Below, one piece after another: positions 42,121-55,265 of a stretch of 64,000 nt of DNA (position 1 is the first letter of the stretch; every line of letters begins with the position of its first letter). The notes under the pieces were generated by a model. That model ran no database searches, had not been told where the DNA came from, and saw nothing but the letters and a program-made list of their open reading frames with translations. A program made the translations under genes and the position numbers. This stretch comes from Cavenderia fasciculata (taxonomy: Eukaryota; Evosea; Eumycetozoa; Acytosteliales; Cavenderiaceae): the NCBI RefSeq assembly GCF_000203815.1, contig NW_004457723.1, forward strand, positions 434,001-498,000, written 5' to 3'.

Positions 42121-42460
42121 TTCTTGCATCAGACATTAAATTTCTTCTTGATGGTGTTGATGTCGATGTTGAATCTGTCGCCATGGATTCCATCAAAACA
42201 CGAATACAGAGACAACCCAAACTTTTGAGAGTTGGGCCAATTATCAATCATTCAACAATGTGGTCAGTATTTTCATCCTTGTTGAATAAAAGGAACACCA
42301 AGAAATGAGAGGAACTGGACCGTCGATGGCCACTCCTATAGACAAAGGGTTCTGGCGTGGTCTATAGAAAAAAAAAGAAAAAAAAACATTAACATTAAGT
42401 TGGTTCAGTTTTGTGCAGAGATAATAAAACATACATTTGATAATAAAATATTAAAACATA
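42121..42460 (-). other. possible 3' or internal exon of a gene cut by the gap
   Basis: Between the satellite and about 42,365 the minus strand has coding-like text (PLSIGVAIDGPVPLISWCSFYSTRMKIL, then ESMATDSTSTSTPSRRN) in two frames. A gene may extend into the gap. Too little remains to assign. Confidence 0.25.
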
Positions 42461-42750
42461 GAAAGAGATAAAAAGACATGAAATATTTGTATGCTTTTGT
42501 ATGAAAGCAATGTTTTGAAAAAATATATAAAAGTAAATAATATTGTGTCACACTCCACAAGTTCAAGAGGGTGTGAAAAATTTTAAATTATTTAAATTTT
42601 TGTTGTTGTCTCTACCTATTTTAACAAACATAAACACAACAAAAAAGAAAGAACATTTTCTCTGTGTTTAGTCGATTCATCAAAAGCAAACGAAGAAAAG
42701 AATCATACAGCAAACAAAAAGTAGTAGAACCTCAACAAAACAACAACATC

Positions 42751-42822
<72 letters not shown>
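42751..42822. repeat. (ATC)n microsatellite
   Basis: About 24 perfect ATC units in the region upstream of the small gene at 42,914. Confidence 0.95.
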
Positions 42823-42824
<2 letters not shown>

Positions 42825-42913
42825 AGATAGATCCTCTCTTCCTTTCCTCTTTTGGTCAATATAGATACATAGATACATAGATATAATATAGATAATATAC
42901 ATATATATATAGA

Positions 42914-43297
42914 ATGTTCAAGTTAACATCAAATACAACTACTAGTAGCAGCGGCGGCGGCGGTCAAGCTTCAACACCAGATAGACCTCTTACCGAGGCG
43001 TCGCTTCGACAATTGCGATACCAACGTGAACGATACTGGAGTGAAAAGGGCATACAAGCATGGATCGACAGATTATACGAAGAAGCCGATGTATATATAA
43101 GGTTACAAAAAGAAAAGGAAGAGGCTGAAGCAGCTGCAAACGCATCTGGCAACATTGAATCATCATCATCAGATACATCGACTACTACCACTACCAATAA
43201 TAACATTACGACTGAAGATCGCAGTAATATTATCGAATACAATAATACTGACAAAAATGTAAATAGTAAAGCTCATATGGATATTGATAATCAATAA
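42914..43297 (+). CDS. small Ser/Thr/Asn-rich protein with a central helix
   Basis: Single exon, 127 residues. The centre (TEASLRQLRYQRERYWSEKGIQAWIDRLYEEADVYIRLQKEKEEAEAA) is a charged amphipathic helical stretch and could be a coiled coil. Both ends are low complexity. No family recognised. The context around the ATG (AGAATG after AT-rich leader) suits a dictyostelid start. Confidence 0.6.
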   Translation: MFKLTSNTTTSSSGGGGQASTPDRPLTEASLRQLRYQRERYWSEKGIQAWIDRLYEEADVYIRLQKEKEEAEAAANASGNIESSSSDTSTTTTTNNNITTEDRSNIIEYNNTDKNVNSKAHMDIDNQ

Positions 43298-43880
43298 TAT
43301 TAATAGTAGTAATAGTAGTATTGATAGATAGATAGAAATAGTTAATAACAAAACAAAACAAAACAACATCACGTGCGGGGAATTGAAACTTTATAATATA
43401 CAACTTGGGAAATAATTCAAACAAAACAAATAAACAAATAATAATATTAATTAATAATAATAATAGTAATAGTCACATACAACAACAATAATAAAAAGAA
43501 AAAAGAATTTTTAAACTTTGTTGTTGTTGTTGTTGAATGGGTAGACATGTCTACGCAAACAAAACATACAGACAGACAAAAACAAAAAGAATAGCAACAA
43601 TATACTATTAACAATAATAATACTGGAATTTGATCCATCATCAAATTGTCTGTCAAATTTTTTTACAAGATCAAAATAATTAATTAATGATTAATTATTG
43701 ATTAAATAAATCACAATAAAAAACAAGTAATTAATTACCTATCTATCTATCTATTTTAAATGATCTTTTTATTATTGTTATTATTATTATTATTATTTCT
43801 ACCATAGGATTAATCAAGATCCAAGCTATACATTACTTTAAGTAAATACGTGTTTGATTGTGTGTGTGAGTAGTTTGTTT
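43298..43880. other. convergent intergenic region
   Basis: 583 AT-rich bases between the 3' ends of two convergent genes, with TAG, GTT and ATT microsatellites. Nothing else seen. Confidence 0.4.
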
Positions 43881-45943
43881 TTAATGATTATTATTAATAT
43901 TATTAATATTAGATTGAAAGGATGATGCCTCATTTAATGCTATTGATGATAATGCATCCAATGATTTCGATTGTTGAAAATTATTATTATTATTATTATT
44001 ATTAATATTGTTGTTGATGTTTTCCATATCCAGAGATGAATCATGACTTGATTTTAAAACTTTTTGTTGTGAAAAGTGAGGTGAAATTGAAGATGAATTG
44101 TTGTTGTTGTTGGATTGAGAAAAAATATTTTTTACTATAGTCGATGATGATGAACCTTGTTTTCTTTTTAAATTTTGTTGTGGTTGTTGAAGATTATTAT
44201 TATTATTATTAATAAATGGTGGCAGTGGATTTTGAATATTAGTTGGTTGTTGTGGTTTGAAATTATTATTATTTTGAATTCGGGTTGATTTAAAATTTGC
44301 CATACTTGTAGGAGATGGTGGTCTTGATCCTGAAAATTTAATAGATGTAGTAGTTGTTGGATCCATAGTTTGTTTGGTTGTAGTGGTAGGATCAGGAGGA
44401 GAGTTTAAAATAGTCGTAGGAGCAATTGAAAAAAACATATCTTCATCCATATTGTCATTGTTGAAAGGTTTGGAATCATTCAATATACAATTGATTGAAT
44501 TATCTTTTGGTTCAGTTACCATAATCTTTTCCTTGTTTACAATGTTTGCATATCTAATACCACAAGCATTACAAAGAGATTTACAGCCATCAGGACCTCT
44601 TCTCCATTGAGATGTTCTAGTTTCACCACAAGCACGACACATTAAAATATCCAAAACGGGAGCTGGTGCTCTTGGTCTTCTCTTTTTCTTTACATTTCCA
44701 TCATTTGGTTGTTGAACGAGATTCCCAGATGTTGGACTTGTAGATGTTGTAGATGTCATTGCAAAAGAAGAAGAAGAAGAGGAAATCAAAGGAGTTGGTG
44801 AGGAATTACCTTGTTGATATCCACCTGGATCAGAATTTTCATCTTCATAATCATCATTAATTGGACTATTATCTTGTTGTTGATGTTGGTCTTGTTGTTG
44901 ATGATGTTGGATTTTAGAGGATGTAGGGGAAATTGGATTTGATGATTTATTCTCCAATATACTTGTTGGAATAAGAATTGGTTGAACATTATTATATTTA
45001 ATATTTGGTTGATTTAAAGTTGGATCTGGAAGAGGTTCATTTTTACCAACAATAAATGATGTTGGAACTATTGAACTTTGTGATCGATATATTGGAATTA
45101 GATTGGATTTTTGAACAAAGTGTTGAAATGTCAATTGTTGAGGTTAATATCAATAGTTGATTTAATAATTCATGTGACCTATTATTATTATTATTTCAAT
45201 CGTTTGGGTCATCTGATTTACTAGTATTGGCATATTTTGAAAAAAGTAATTGATGGTTGACTTTTATCGATTTGAATTTTATCAATCAATTGTTGTAATG
45301 GAGATTGTTGTTGATTTAAATTTTTAGTTATAAACTCTATCAATAACAACAAGATAAAAGATAATTCAAACAAATCATAAAAGTTTATAGGTTGTTGTTG
45401 TTGTATTTGTTTGATTTCAGATAGAATTGAAAATATATCACTGGAACAGCTTCCAGTTGGTATTCTATCCAATATTGATGATATTCCTATATAAATATCC
45501 TCGCTGGATAGTTTAATCTAAAAAAATTGATTAAATAAATGTACATTAGTTATATTTTGGAAAAAGTTGAGTTGAGTTGAGAGGTAAAAAAAAAAAAATC
45601 CAATTTTGGATCTCCACGCCCATCAAATTTGGAGGTGAACTTTTTCATGAGTATTATTATTGCGATGAGAGAATGATGATGACCACATTGTTTTAAAGGT
45701 GTATATACTTGTTCTTCTTACCTTTTTTAGACATGACAAGACATTTGCACCAAGAGTAAGACCAGTTTCATTGGAACTAGCAATATGATGACTTGTTTGT
45801 GAAAGAGTTGAGATTGGTAAAATTGGTAGATCTGAAGAGGTGGTCGAGAATGGAGAAAATGATAAAGAAGTAGGGTCTAAGTTTTTAATTCTATTGTCAC
45901 TGTTGGAAATCCCTTCTTTAGAAAGGGACTCTTTCATCTCCAT
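43881..45943 (-). CDS. GATA-type zinc-finger transcription factor
   Basis: Proposed exons 45943-45722, 45517-45222 and 45075-43881 join in frame to about 570 residues; the border into exon 3 is the least certain. Exon 3 carries one GATA finger, CRACGETRTSQWRRGPDGC then KSLCNACGIRYA (C-x2-C-x18-C-x2-C), followed by a short basic tail. This is the DNA-binding unit that reads GATA sites. The basic run KKKRRPRAPAP just before it is a likely nuclear signal. Exons 1-2 encode a Ser-rich and then helical region (DIFSILSEIKQIQQQQP). The C-terminal 200 residues are Asn/Gln/Ser/Pro-rich. Dictyostelids have many GATA factors in cell-type choice (for example stalky-type); I cannot assign the orthologue. 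Confidence 0.8.
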
Positions 45944-47355
45944 AATACTTTGTGTTTTATCTACTCTATACTTGTCTTCTCTTTCTCTCTCCCAATCTCT
46001 CTATCTCTTAAGCCTTATCTTTTTTTACTTTTTTTTACAAATTTGATCGAGTTGCTATTGAATAATGAAAAGGTTTAAATGAAAAAAAGTCCTCTCTCTC
46101 TCTTTAATTTGATTGATTATATAAATTGTTGACTAGTAGTTGATGTTCAAAAACAAAAAGGTGTAAAGAATTAAAAAGATGTGGTTGGGGGTGGTGTCTA
46201 CATCAAAGGTGTTGAGTTGAGCTTTGTGTGATGGTTTGAGAAAAAAAAAAAATGTTGATAACAATATCTCTCGAATTAACTCTTTTTTTTTTTTTTTTCT
46301 TTTATCTAATACGATCTAAATAATGATAATGATGTCAGTGTCTTTGTCAAAGGTTGAAACTTGTTGAAAATATGGTTGGTTGTTGATTTTTTTTTTTAAT
46401 CTGGTATTTGGAAATCCCTCCTCTTTGAGATGCAGTGAAATATTATATTGTATTTGTTGTTTGCGGTTTGTTGAATCGTTGGTAATGGATGGATGTTCAA
46501 AATCTTGTCAACCTTGACCCAAGTTCCACAGACTTTTTGTTTTTTTTTTTGTTGAAATCGCTCGTCGTCAGTTGATGATGATCTTGGCAAGATCAAAGAT
46601 ATAAAAGATAAAAAAAGTGAGGATGGTCAAAAGTGCGGAGAAGACCTAGGTCGTTTGACGACAAAAAGTAGATTGAACAAAGAAAACTGATTTGTCTTTT
46701 CAATGTCTTTTTGTTTGTTTCTATCTCTCTTTCTTTCTTTCTTTCTTTCTGTCTCTCTCTTTTAAATAAAGTTTTGTTGTTTGTTGAGTGGAATTGGTTC
46801 CCAAATGGTGATTAAACTCAATTCTCGTTCATAGTCTATGTTGTGTTGAGGAGGAACTTGCTATGTTTGTCTATGTACTGTTGTTTTCAAACGTTTCAAA
46901 ACAAGATGTAAAGTCGAAAATTGAATCTTAATCAAAAAAGTAATAAATCGCCCTGACGCGACAAGGGATTCCATTTGAGAGACAACACTCATTAAGTACG
47001 TAAAAGCCATTGCTCACTTGGGCCACACCAATTAAAAGGGGGCCAAAGTCTCTCCCTAATCTCTTTGTAGGACAAAATTGGTACAAGAGGGTGGGTTTTT
47101 AAAAGAATATCTGGGTCGACTCAATGTGAGTCAGGGAGGGGCGGGTCCCGGGTTTGTCACGAAAATCGTCGAGAAAAAAAAAAAAAAAACCAAAATTCTT
47201 TTGTCGGGGGGTGGTGGTAACCGAAAAGTTGAGGATGTTTGCACCACCCTAAAGGTTGGGGGGGCGTCGGTCTCGAGACATCAAGCGCAAAGGGTTTAGG
47301 CTTGGTAACCAACACCCACAAAATGTCGTCAAATTGAATTGCAAAAGGAGATTGC
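45944..47355. promoter_or_regulatory. long upstream region of the GATA gene with a GC-rich island
   Basis: About 1.4 kb. The first kilobase is AT-rich with CT and GT runs. From about 47,080 to 47,290 the DNA becomes G-rich (GGGAGGGGCGGGTCCCGGG; GGGGGGTGGTGG), very unlike its surroundings. No convincing gene. It lies between the GATA promoter and the 3' end of the next minus-strand gene. Confidence 0.45.
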
Positions 47356-48560
47356 TTAGAAGCAATCTGATATTTTATAGTAAGATAAAGACGAGTCTTG
47401 ATCCAATATGCACATCATAATTATGTTTTTTGTCGTCGTTGTCGTTGTTGTCGACGGGTTGAACGAAGAAAAGTCAGAGTTTGTAGTGTTTGAAAATGAA
47501 AAGGTTAAACCTTTGTCTTGCATTCCAGCAGCAGCAGGGGGTGGTATCAGTGTACCAGCTGCACTGGTCGTTGAGTTGTTGTTGTCGACAACAACAGTAC
47601 TAGTGATGGTGTCTTGGTGGTGGTATTCAGTGGTGGCTATTGATTTTGGTTTGTGTGGAGCTGGCCCTTTGCGGGCTTCTTTTTCTTGATTGATATTATT
47701 GGTAAGCGAGTTTGTGAACGGAACTAGTGCAGCTCCTGTAGTCATCAAGGCCGTCACAAAAGAAAGAGGCAAATAGGAGCACGAAAAACTATTGTTACTG
47801 ATCGATGTGTGCAATTGGGAGCTTTTATCCCCACCATCACCACTGCGAGTGTCTTTTGGTTTATGAAAAGATTGTACTATTGAGTCAAATCTAGATAAAT
47901 ATTATAAAAAAATTAGATAAAAAAGAATCGATTAGCAGCCAAAGAGTGATCGGTAGAGTCATCGAGAGGTGAACAAAGTCTTTCAAATAAGACGATCATC
48001 GTTTTTTTTTTTTGTGAGATGATGGATTGGGAAACGTTCTAGACGATAAACAAATTTCCGACCAAAGACTATTATCCAAAAATAGAAATTTGTCGAGGTA
48101 AAGGATGAATGTAATAAATATTTCTTACTTTTCAAAGCTCCAATTCTCTGTTATTAAAAATGGTAATATAATATGTTTATCTTTTTTCTACAAAAAAAAA
48201 GAAAAGAGTGTTATAAAAAAGACAATTAAGATTTCTTTAGGTATCGGGTGGTATATTTACATTTTCTAAATCTGTTCCTTTTAAAATTAATATATTATCT
48301 TTTTTACTATTACTATTACTATTGTTTATATCTTTATTTTGGTCAAAGGGTAGATGAAAAACTTGAAAATTCAAATCAAACCATTTCTTTACAATCTTGA
48401 GATCTACATAGACCTGATAAGCTAAATGAATCTTATCAATTGAACATTCATTATTATATTTCTTTACTAATGATTCTATTGATATAATATCATTACTACT
48501 AATATTACTATTATTACTAATGTTACTACTAATACTTATATTATCTACTTGTTTATTCAT
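47356..48560 (-). CDS. unrecognised three-exon protein
   Basis: Exons 48560-48261, 48187-48129 and 47890-47356 join in frame to 297 residues. Exon 1 opens with Ser/Asn-rich sequence and then a helical segment (SIDKIHLAYQVYVDLKIVKKWFDLNFQVFHLPFDQ). Exon 2 adds KKDKHIILPFLITENWSFEK. Exon 3 has a short hydrophobic stretch (SYLPLSFVTALMTTGAALVPF), a Thr/Ser-rich part and a plain C-terminus. No family recognised. The splice sites (GTAAAT, GTAAGA; TTTTGTAG, ATCTAG) are typical of the genome, which supports a real gene. Confidence 0.6.
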
Positions 48561-48924
48561 TTTCTAGTTTTATTTATGATAAAAATAAAAATGACAAAAG
48601 GATCGATCATCATAGCTTCTTGTTTATCCCTTCTTCCCAAAAAAGGTAATAAAATATTTTTATTTATTGAAAAAAGTTTTATTTTTATATATAAAATATA
48701 AATCATTCATTAGTACTAACAAACAAACACTTAAACCAACTACATATTTTATTTTTATTATAACTATTATTAGTAAACTACAAAATAATATCAAAAATCG
48801 AATCGAATCATTTTTTTTTTATTTTTAATTTTTTTTTTTTTTAGTTGTCTTGTTGTCCTCTTGCATTGTCATCTTTGTGAAGAGCTCATTTCTTCTATTT
48901 AATTTAAAAAAAAAAACTTGAAAG
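48561..48924. promoter_or_regulatory. divergent promoter region
   Basis: 364 AT-rich bases shared by the minus-strand gene at 48,560 and glucosidase II at 48,925. Confidence 0.4.
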
Positions 48925-51889
48925 ATGACCTCCTCCTCCTCTTCAAAGTTGAAGAGTTTGATTGGTTCTTCTTCTTCTAGTTATTCTAATTATATAATAT
49001 TTGTATCATTATTTATTATATGTATTATATCAATCAATATGATGGAAGTAGCCCAAGCAGTAGATGCTAGCAAGTTCAAGACATGTAATGACTTGTCATT
49101 CTGTCGTCGTAATAGAAACCTCGACACTGCAGCACACAAATACAGAGTGGTGGACGGCACGTTGACTGTCACAGCCGCCGGTATTGTACAGGGTGACGTT
49201 GTCGACCAGTCGACAGTCGATCTCTACCCCGAGCACGTCTTGCGTCTCGAGATTATGGCCGTCAAGGGTTCAAACATTGTACGTATGCGTGTCAATGAAA
49301 AGAACCCATTGCCCAACAAAAAGAGATACCAAGTACAAGACGTCCTATTAGAGACGATCGAGTACGAGCCATTCAGCGCATCGTCCATCAAACAAATCCA
49401 CACTGACAAGCAACTTGGCCAATACGTCGATTTGGCATTTGGTGTCAATGCAAAGGCCCGTCTATACCTCTCTCCCATCCGTCTCGATGTCTTTGTCGAC
49501 GGTCGTCTAGCAATTGTTGCAAACTCTAAAAACCTCTTCAACTTTGAACATATGCGTACTCGTCCACTTCCTCCTCAACCAATCCCAAATCCAAATCCAA
49601 TGCAAAACCCTTCAATTGAAGGAGTTGATCAAGTTGAACAAATCGAACAACAAGTAGAACAACCAACAACAACAACAATAGTTGAAGATGGTACTTGGGA
49701 AGAAAAATTCAAAGAACATCATGACTCTAAACCACATGGTCCAATGTCTATTGGTTTAGATATTAGTTTTATTGGTACAACCAATGTTTATGGTATTCCA
49801 GAGCATTCGACTGCTCTTTCTTTAAGATCAACAAAGTATGTAGAAAAAATAGATAAAAAAAAAACATTTATATTTACTTCTTTTATTTATTTGTTTTTAA
49901 AGAGGAGAAAATATAAATGAAGGACCATATAGATTATATAATTTAGATGTATTTGAATTTGAATTGGACAAGACAACAGCATTGTATGGTTCAATTCCAT
50001 TTATGATTTCACACGATCAACAAAAGACTGTTGGTGTATTATGGTTGAATGCAGCAGAGACATTTATTGATATTTCTGACGGCAAGTATGAAGATGGACA
50101 ACCAACCAAGGACACCCACTGGATCAGTGAGACTGGTGTGATGGACGTGTTCTTTTTGGTCGGTCCCTCGGTTGCCGAGTTTTACAAGCAGTATGCCGTG
50201 TTGACAGGTACCACTGCGTTGCCCCAACTCTTTGCGTTGGCATACCACCAATGTCGTTGGAATTACCGTGACGAGGCCGATGTCAAGGCTGTCGACCAGG
50301 GATTCGACGACAATAGCATTCCATACGATGTCTTGTGGTTGGATATCGAGCACACTGACGGCAAGCGATACTTTACCTGGGACAAGTCCAACTTCCCCAC
50401 ACCAGAAGAGATGCAGCGTCGTCTGGCCGACAAGAAGCGCAAGATGGTGACGATTGTCGATCCACACATCAAGCGTGACTCTAATTACTACATCCACAGC
50501 GAGGCCACCTCCAAGGGCTACTATGTCAAGAACAAGGATGGCAACGACTATGAAGGTTGGTGCTGGCCTGGTTCGTCGAGCTATTTGGACTTTACCAACA
50601 AGGAGGTGCGTGACTGGTGGGCACAACAGTTTGCATACGACAAGTACCAAGGATCGACCAACTCGTTGTACATTTGGAACGATATGAATGAACCATCCGT
50701 ATTCAACGGTCCAGAAGTATCGATGCACAAGGACGCCCTTCACGGCGGCGGTGTTGAGCATCGTGACGTCCACAATCTCTACGGATACTACTATCATATG
50801 GCTACCACCCAAGGTATCATTGAGCGTAACGCAGACAAGAACGACCGTCCGTTTGTACTGTCACGTGCATTCTTTGCCGGTACACAACGTATCGGTGCCA
50901 TTTGGACCGGTGATAATGCCGGTCAATGGAGTCATCTCGAGTCGGCACAGCCAATGCTCTTGTCACTCGCCGTTGCCGGTCTCTCGTTTACAGGTGCCGA
51001 CGTTGGCGGTTTCTTTGGTAACCCCGATGGTGAGCTCATGACTAGATGGTTCCAAGCGGGTGCGTTCCAGCCCTTCTTCCGAGGTCACGCTCATCTCGAT
51101 GCCAAGCGTCGTGAACCCTGGTTGTTTGGCGAGCCATACACCTCGGCCATCCGCGATGCCATCGTCAAGCGTTACACATATCTACCTCTCTGGTACACAC
51201 TCTTCCACGAGAACAGTCTCACCGGTTTACCCGTCATGCGTCCACTATGGGTCGAGTTCCCCACCCAACAATCACTCTTTGCCGTAGACAATGAGTTTAT
51301 GGTCGGTTCATCACTCCTTGTTCGTCCCGTCACCCAAGCTGGCCAATCCTCGGTCAAGGTCGTCTTGCCAGGCACTGAAAACAAGCAAACTTGGTTTGAC
51401 ATTGACTCTGACAAGAAATATTTCGCATCTGAAGCTGGCGTGCAAGTTGATACTCCACTCGACAAGATGCCAGTCTACCAAAAGGGTGGTTCTATCGTAC
51501 CCCGCAAGGAACGTCAACGTCGTTCATCCCCTCAGATGAAGGCTGACCCCTACACACTCCGTATCGCCTTGTCCGACGACCAAAAGGCATCGGGTACACT
51601 CTACACTGACGATGAGTCATCATTCAACTATCAAAAGGGTGATTACAGCTATCGTCAATTTGAGTTTGCCGCCAACCAATTGACCAACACCAACCTCGCA
51701 CCACGTTCAACCTACCAACCAAACAACACCATCGAACGTATCGTCATTGTTGGTCTCAAACAAAAACCTTCCTCCATCACAGTAAACAATCAACCATTAA
51801 CCTTTGAATATGAAAAGGATCTTGAAAGATTAACAATTAGAAAACCAGATCTTCAAATTAAAAATGATTGGTCAATTAAATTAAACTAA
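48925..51889 (+). CDS. modA: glucosidase II alpha subunit (GH31)
   Basis: Exons 48925-49835 and 49903-51889, 965 residues, the usual size. The enzyme trims the inner glucose residues from N-glycans in the ER and so controls calnexin-type quality control. The N-terminus has a Ser-rich lead and a hydrophobic segment (YIIFVSLFIICIISINMM) that acts as signal. FKTCNDLSFCRRNR is the conserved start of mature glucosidase II. GH31 motifs: YDVLWLDIEHTDGKRYFTWD, WCWPGSSSYLDF, the nucleophile Asp of LYIWNDMNEPSVF (about residue 563), GAIWTGDNAGQW with the acid/base Asp, and FFRGHAHLD. A Pro/Gln/Thr-rich insert lies before the intron. There is no KDEL; the family is held by its beta subunit. Confidence 0.95.
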
Positions 51890-52079
51890 AAAAGAAATTA
51901 ATAATAAAAGAAGAAGAATATATATATATAAACAAAAAAAAAAAAAAGAAAAGGAGATATTATTCCAATTAATTTCCTCCTCAGTAACCAAAGGTTTTTG
52001 ATCGTTCACGTCAAAGATTTATTATTATTATTGATAAACATAGATTAAAGAGATATATATATTTATATATATAGGTTAG

Positions 52080-53997
52080 ATGTTTAATATTTATATAACA
52101 AGGAATATACATAAATACATTAATATAATAGATCATGCAAATTTAAAATTAGTTTCTAAACAGTGGTATCATTCACTAAACTCTAATCATCAATGGTTAA
52201 TCTATATCTTGAATGAATTGAAACAAGATGATCAGGAAGAACAAGAAGAGTCATCATCATTATCATTATCATTCCCAAGAGTAAATATTAAATTTACAAT
52301 TCAAGATGATGTATCATGTGGATTTAAAGATGGCTACTTTAAACAACTTTATATCAATCTTTTTGGATCAAGATATCAATCAAGATTATTATTTATCAAA
52401 TTATTAAATTCTTCAAAAGAATATAATGAAATGATGATGATGGTTCAAGGTGGAGGAGATAATAATAATAATAATAATATATTATTAGATTTCTATAGAC
52501 TTCAAAGTCAAAGATCATCTATTATTATTGATGCTTTAAATACTCAATTCTACTATCCATTGGTAGAATCAAAAGTGATTGTACCAATCAAGACAATACT
52601 ATTTACTCCAAGATTTATAGAGGGTAATCAAAAGACGATTAAATCTCTACAACAATCAACAGAGGTAAAAGGATTGGTCATGTTGGAACATGATTTCTAT
52701 TCATTTACTACATCTGGTACAATCGATGGTGTCTACCAACCAAAAGATACAATGTCTACAAAGAATCCATCTAGTATGTCAACTCGTGTACGACTAGTCA
52801 TTCATAACCCTCATCAACGTCAACAACCACCACAAACGTTATTGTCACTCCGATTCCTAGAGATGAATTATAGTTATGAATTCTTGGCGTTTCTCATTCA
52901 CTATGGCTTCTGTTCTTGTTGTTTTCAAGATGCACCTCATCAAAACACTTTGATTCCAGATAAACACAATATCCTAAATGTGTATCTTCAATTCAACCTG
53001 CTCGATGTGTTTAATCGTAGTCATCCAGTGACATGTCTCACAGTCCTAGAGGGTCGGTACCACAACACCTCTCAGGAGGATTTCAAGGATAACCAAGATG
53101 ACGACACCTACTACAAGATAAGATATGGTAACTTTCTTCTTGCCAAATTGTCCAGACGTGATATCGATCAAGCTGCATCATTTATCGATATTCCAAGTTG
53201 GCAACTACTCGAGATCATCGGTCAATATGATCAAGCCATCTTTAGAGATCACAACTTTTATAATTGTTCAAAAAATATTCCAAGATTAAAACAACAACAA
53301 GATGATAAGGATTCTTTTAACAATCAGCCATCTCCATCCAACTTATCATTTTCTCCTGTTCAACCATCACTTTATAAATATTTATTGGATTTTAATTGTA
53401 AATTAAATACTTGGTTATTATTGGTAAGAAAAAAAAGAAAAAAGAAACAAATAATTAAATATTAACTTTTTCTTTTCTTTTAAATATTTAAATTAGAATG
53501 AAAATAATGCAAGTAAAGAAATGAAAGAAATTTATATGAATTTATGGAGTAATAATTTAATTAGATATATTGGTTTAAAGAATTCAACATTCAAGTCTAG
53601 TAGTAGCGGTAGCGGTGGTGGATCTTTATCTGGATATGGAAATCCAAAAAGAGTTCGTTGTCAATTTGTGATACATCCTCCTGGTCAACCAGTTGACTAC
53701 TTGGTGATTTTTGTCGTCTCGACTAAAAAGCTTATAAGTCTGACCGTTGAACACTCCATACCCTATCAAACAGATGTCTTGGTAAGAGAGACCTATTTTG
53801 ACAAGGAACTAGCTCCAACTGAATTTAAACTTGCTATGGAACCTTTCAACAAGGCCTTGGTAGACATTTTCAAATTCCAAAATCTATCAACCATTGATTT
53901 TATTAAATTCCTATTACATCTATCAAATGCATCATCATTTTTAAAGGTTCAATCCTATACTAGTGATTTTGTAACTTTGGCAATTTCAAATGTTTAA
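52080..53997 (+). CDS. dictyostelid-type protein of unknown function (F-box-like start)
   Basis: Exons 52080-53423 and 53497-53997, 614 residues. The beginning (YINIIDHANLKLVSKQWYHSL) resembles the second half of an F-box (KLVSKQWY), so a role as a ubiquitin-ligase adaptor is possible but weakly supported. The rest is a mixed alpha/beta protein with polyN, Gln and Ser insertions and no signal or membrane helix. The C-terminal exon (RCQFVIHPPGQPVDYLVIFVV) looks like a folded beta domain. I recognise no family. Confidence 0.7.
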
Positions 53998-54255
53998 ATT
54001 AATTCAAAAAAAAACATGGATGGAAATAAATAAATATTTGTTGTATTGTCACAAATATTCCAGTTGATAGTGGTGGTGTACACAGAGTTGTTCCTTGTTT
54101 TTTTAAAGAATGTGGTGATTAAAATTTTATTTAACGTCAGTGGTTTGAACGACCGTATTTTCCACGCGTTTACTAGAAGAGTGTCTATTTTTGTTTTCCA
54201 TCTCTCTCAGTTATCAATCAATTTTATTTATTTACATTTAGAGAAAATAGAGAAA

Positions 54256-55217
54256 ATGCAAAAGGAAGAAGACAAGGATGAAATTCAATTTCAATTTAAA
54301 AGGTTGATGATTGCTTCAAGTTTAGGTGATATAGATTCGGTATACGATATATTAAATCTATATTGTACATCTAGATGTCATCATACCAACAATAATGCAC
54401 AATTGGTGTTGATAGATCAAGCAGATTCTTCAAATAATGGTCAAAATAGATATTGTACTTGTATAAAGGAATTGATTAATAGAGTTGATCAGGATGATCA
54501 AGATGGAATGACATGTTTACATTTAGCATCTCAAAATCATCATAATCAAGTTGTAAAATTATTATTGAAATATGTATCAGATATAAATGTATGTTTGTTT
54601 TTAAAATATAACAATATTCTATAATTGATTTAAGACTGATTCATGTTAATATTATTAAAATTTAGGTAATTAATAATCAAGGACAAACAGCATTACATTT
54701 GGCAATGAATATGGATAGAGATATTTGTGGAGCAGAGAATTTGGAATTGATACAATTGTTGGTGATCAATGGTGCCGATGTTTCAATGTTGGATGGATTT
54801 GGAAATACCCCTGTATATTATGCGTCAAGAAATGGTAGAATTCAAATCATTCAATGGTTATTAACAAATCAATTAAATCATTCAATTAATCTTGATGTAT
54901 TTAATAATCAAAATATAAATAATGTAAATAATAATAATAATCATTATCAAGGGTCATCATCATTAGTTTATTACCCATTAAAATATATATTATCCGTATC
55001 ATATCCATTATTATCAATTGTATCAGATGTCATATGTTGTTTGCCTGCAATTAGTACATCTACTACAACAACCACTTTAAACAATAATAATAATAATAAT
55101 AATATAAATGGACCAATACCAATTTATCATCCAGAAAATACATTAACCATAACTAGTGGTGGAGGTCAAGATAGATCTATTATGGATTCGTCAACTTTGA
55201 CGAGTAGATTTCGATGA
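54256..55217 (+). CDS. ankyrin-repeat protein
   Basis: Exons 54256-54588 and 54666-55217, 294 residues. Ankyrin consensus is visible in DGMTCLHLASQNHHNQVVKLLLKY, then GQTALHLAMN...LIQLLVINGADVSMLDGFGNTPVYYASRNGRIQIIQWLL, giving about three repeats plus a degenerate first one (KRLMIASSLGDIDSVYDILN). The C-terminal part has Asn/Thr homopolymers and a short hydrophobic stretch (YILSVSYPLLSIVSDVICCLP). Probably a protein-binding adaptor. Confidence 0.8.
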
Positions 55218-55265
55218 CATGTTGAAATAAATAGAAAATGTTGTTGTTGATTATTATTTATTATT

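Noticed and set aside
41636-42308. Long open frames on both strands through the gap and C/T tract
   Set aside because: They run through 100 N and a low-complexity tract; not real proteins.
46396-46596. 66-codon minus-strand frame upstream of the GATA gene
   Set aside because: No conserved feature and sits in AT-rich promoter DNA.
50039-50812. Open frame of 257 codons antisense to glucosidase II
   Set aside because: It is the mirror of a GC-richer, strongly coding exon and has no family features.
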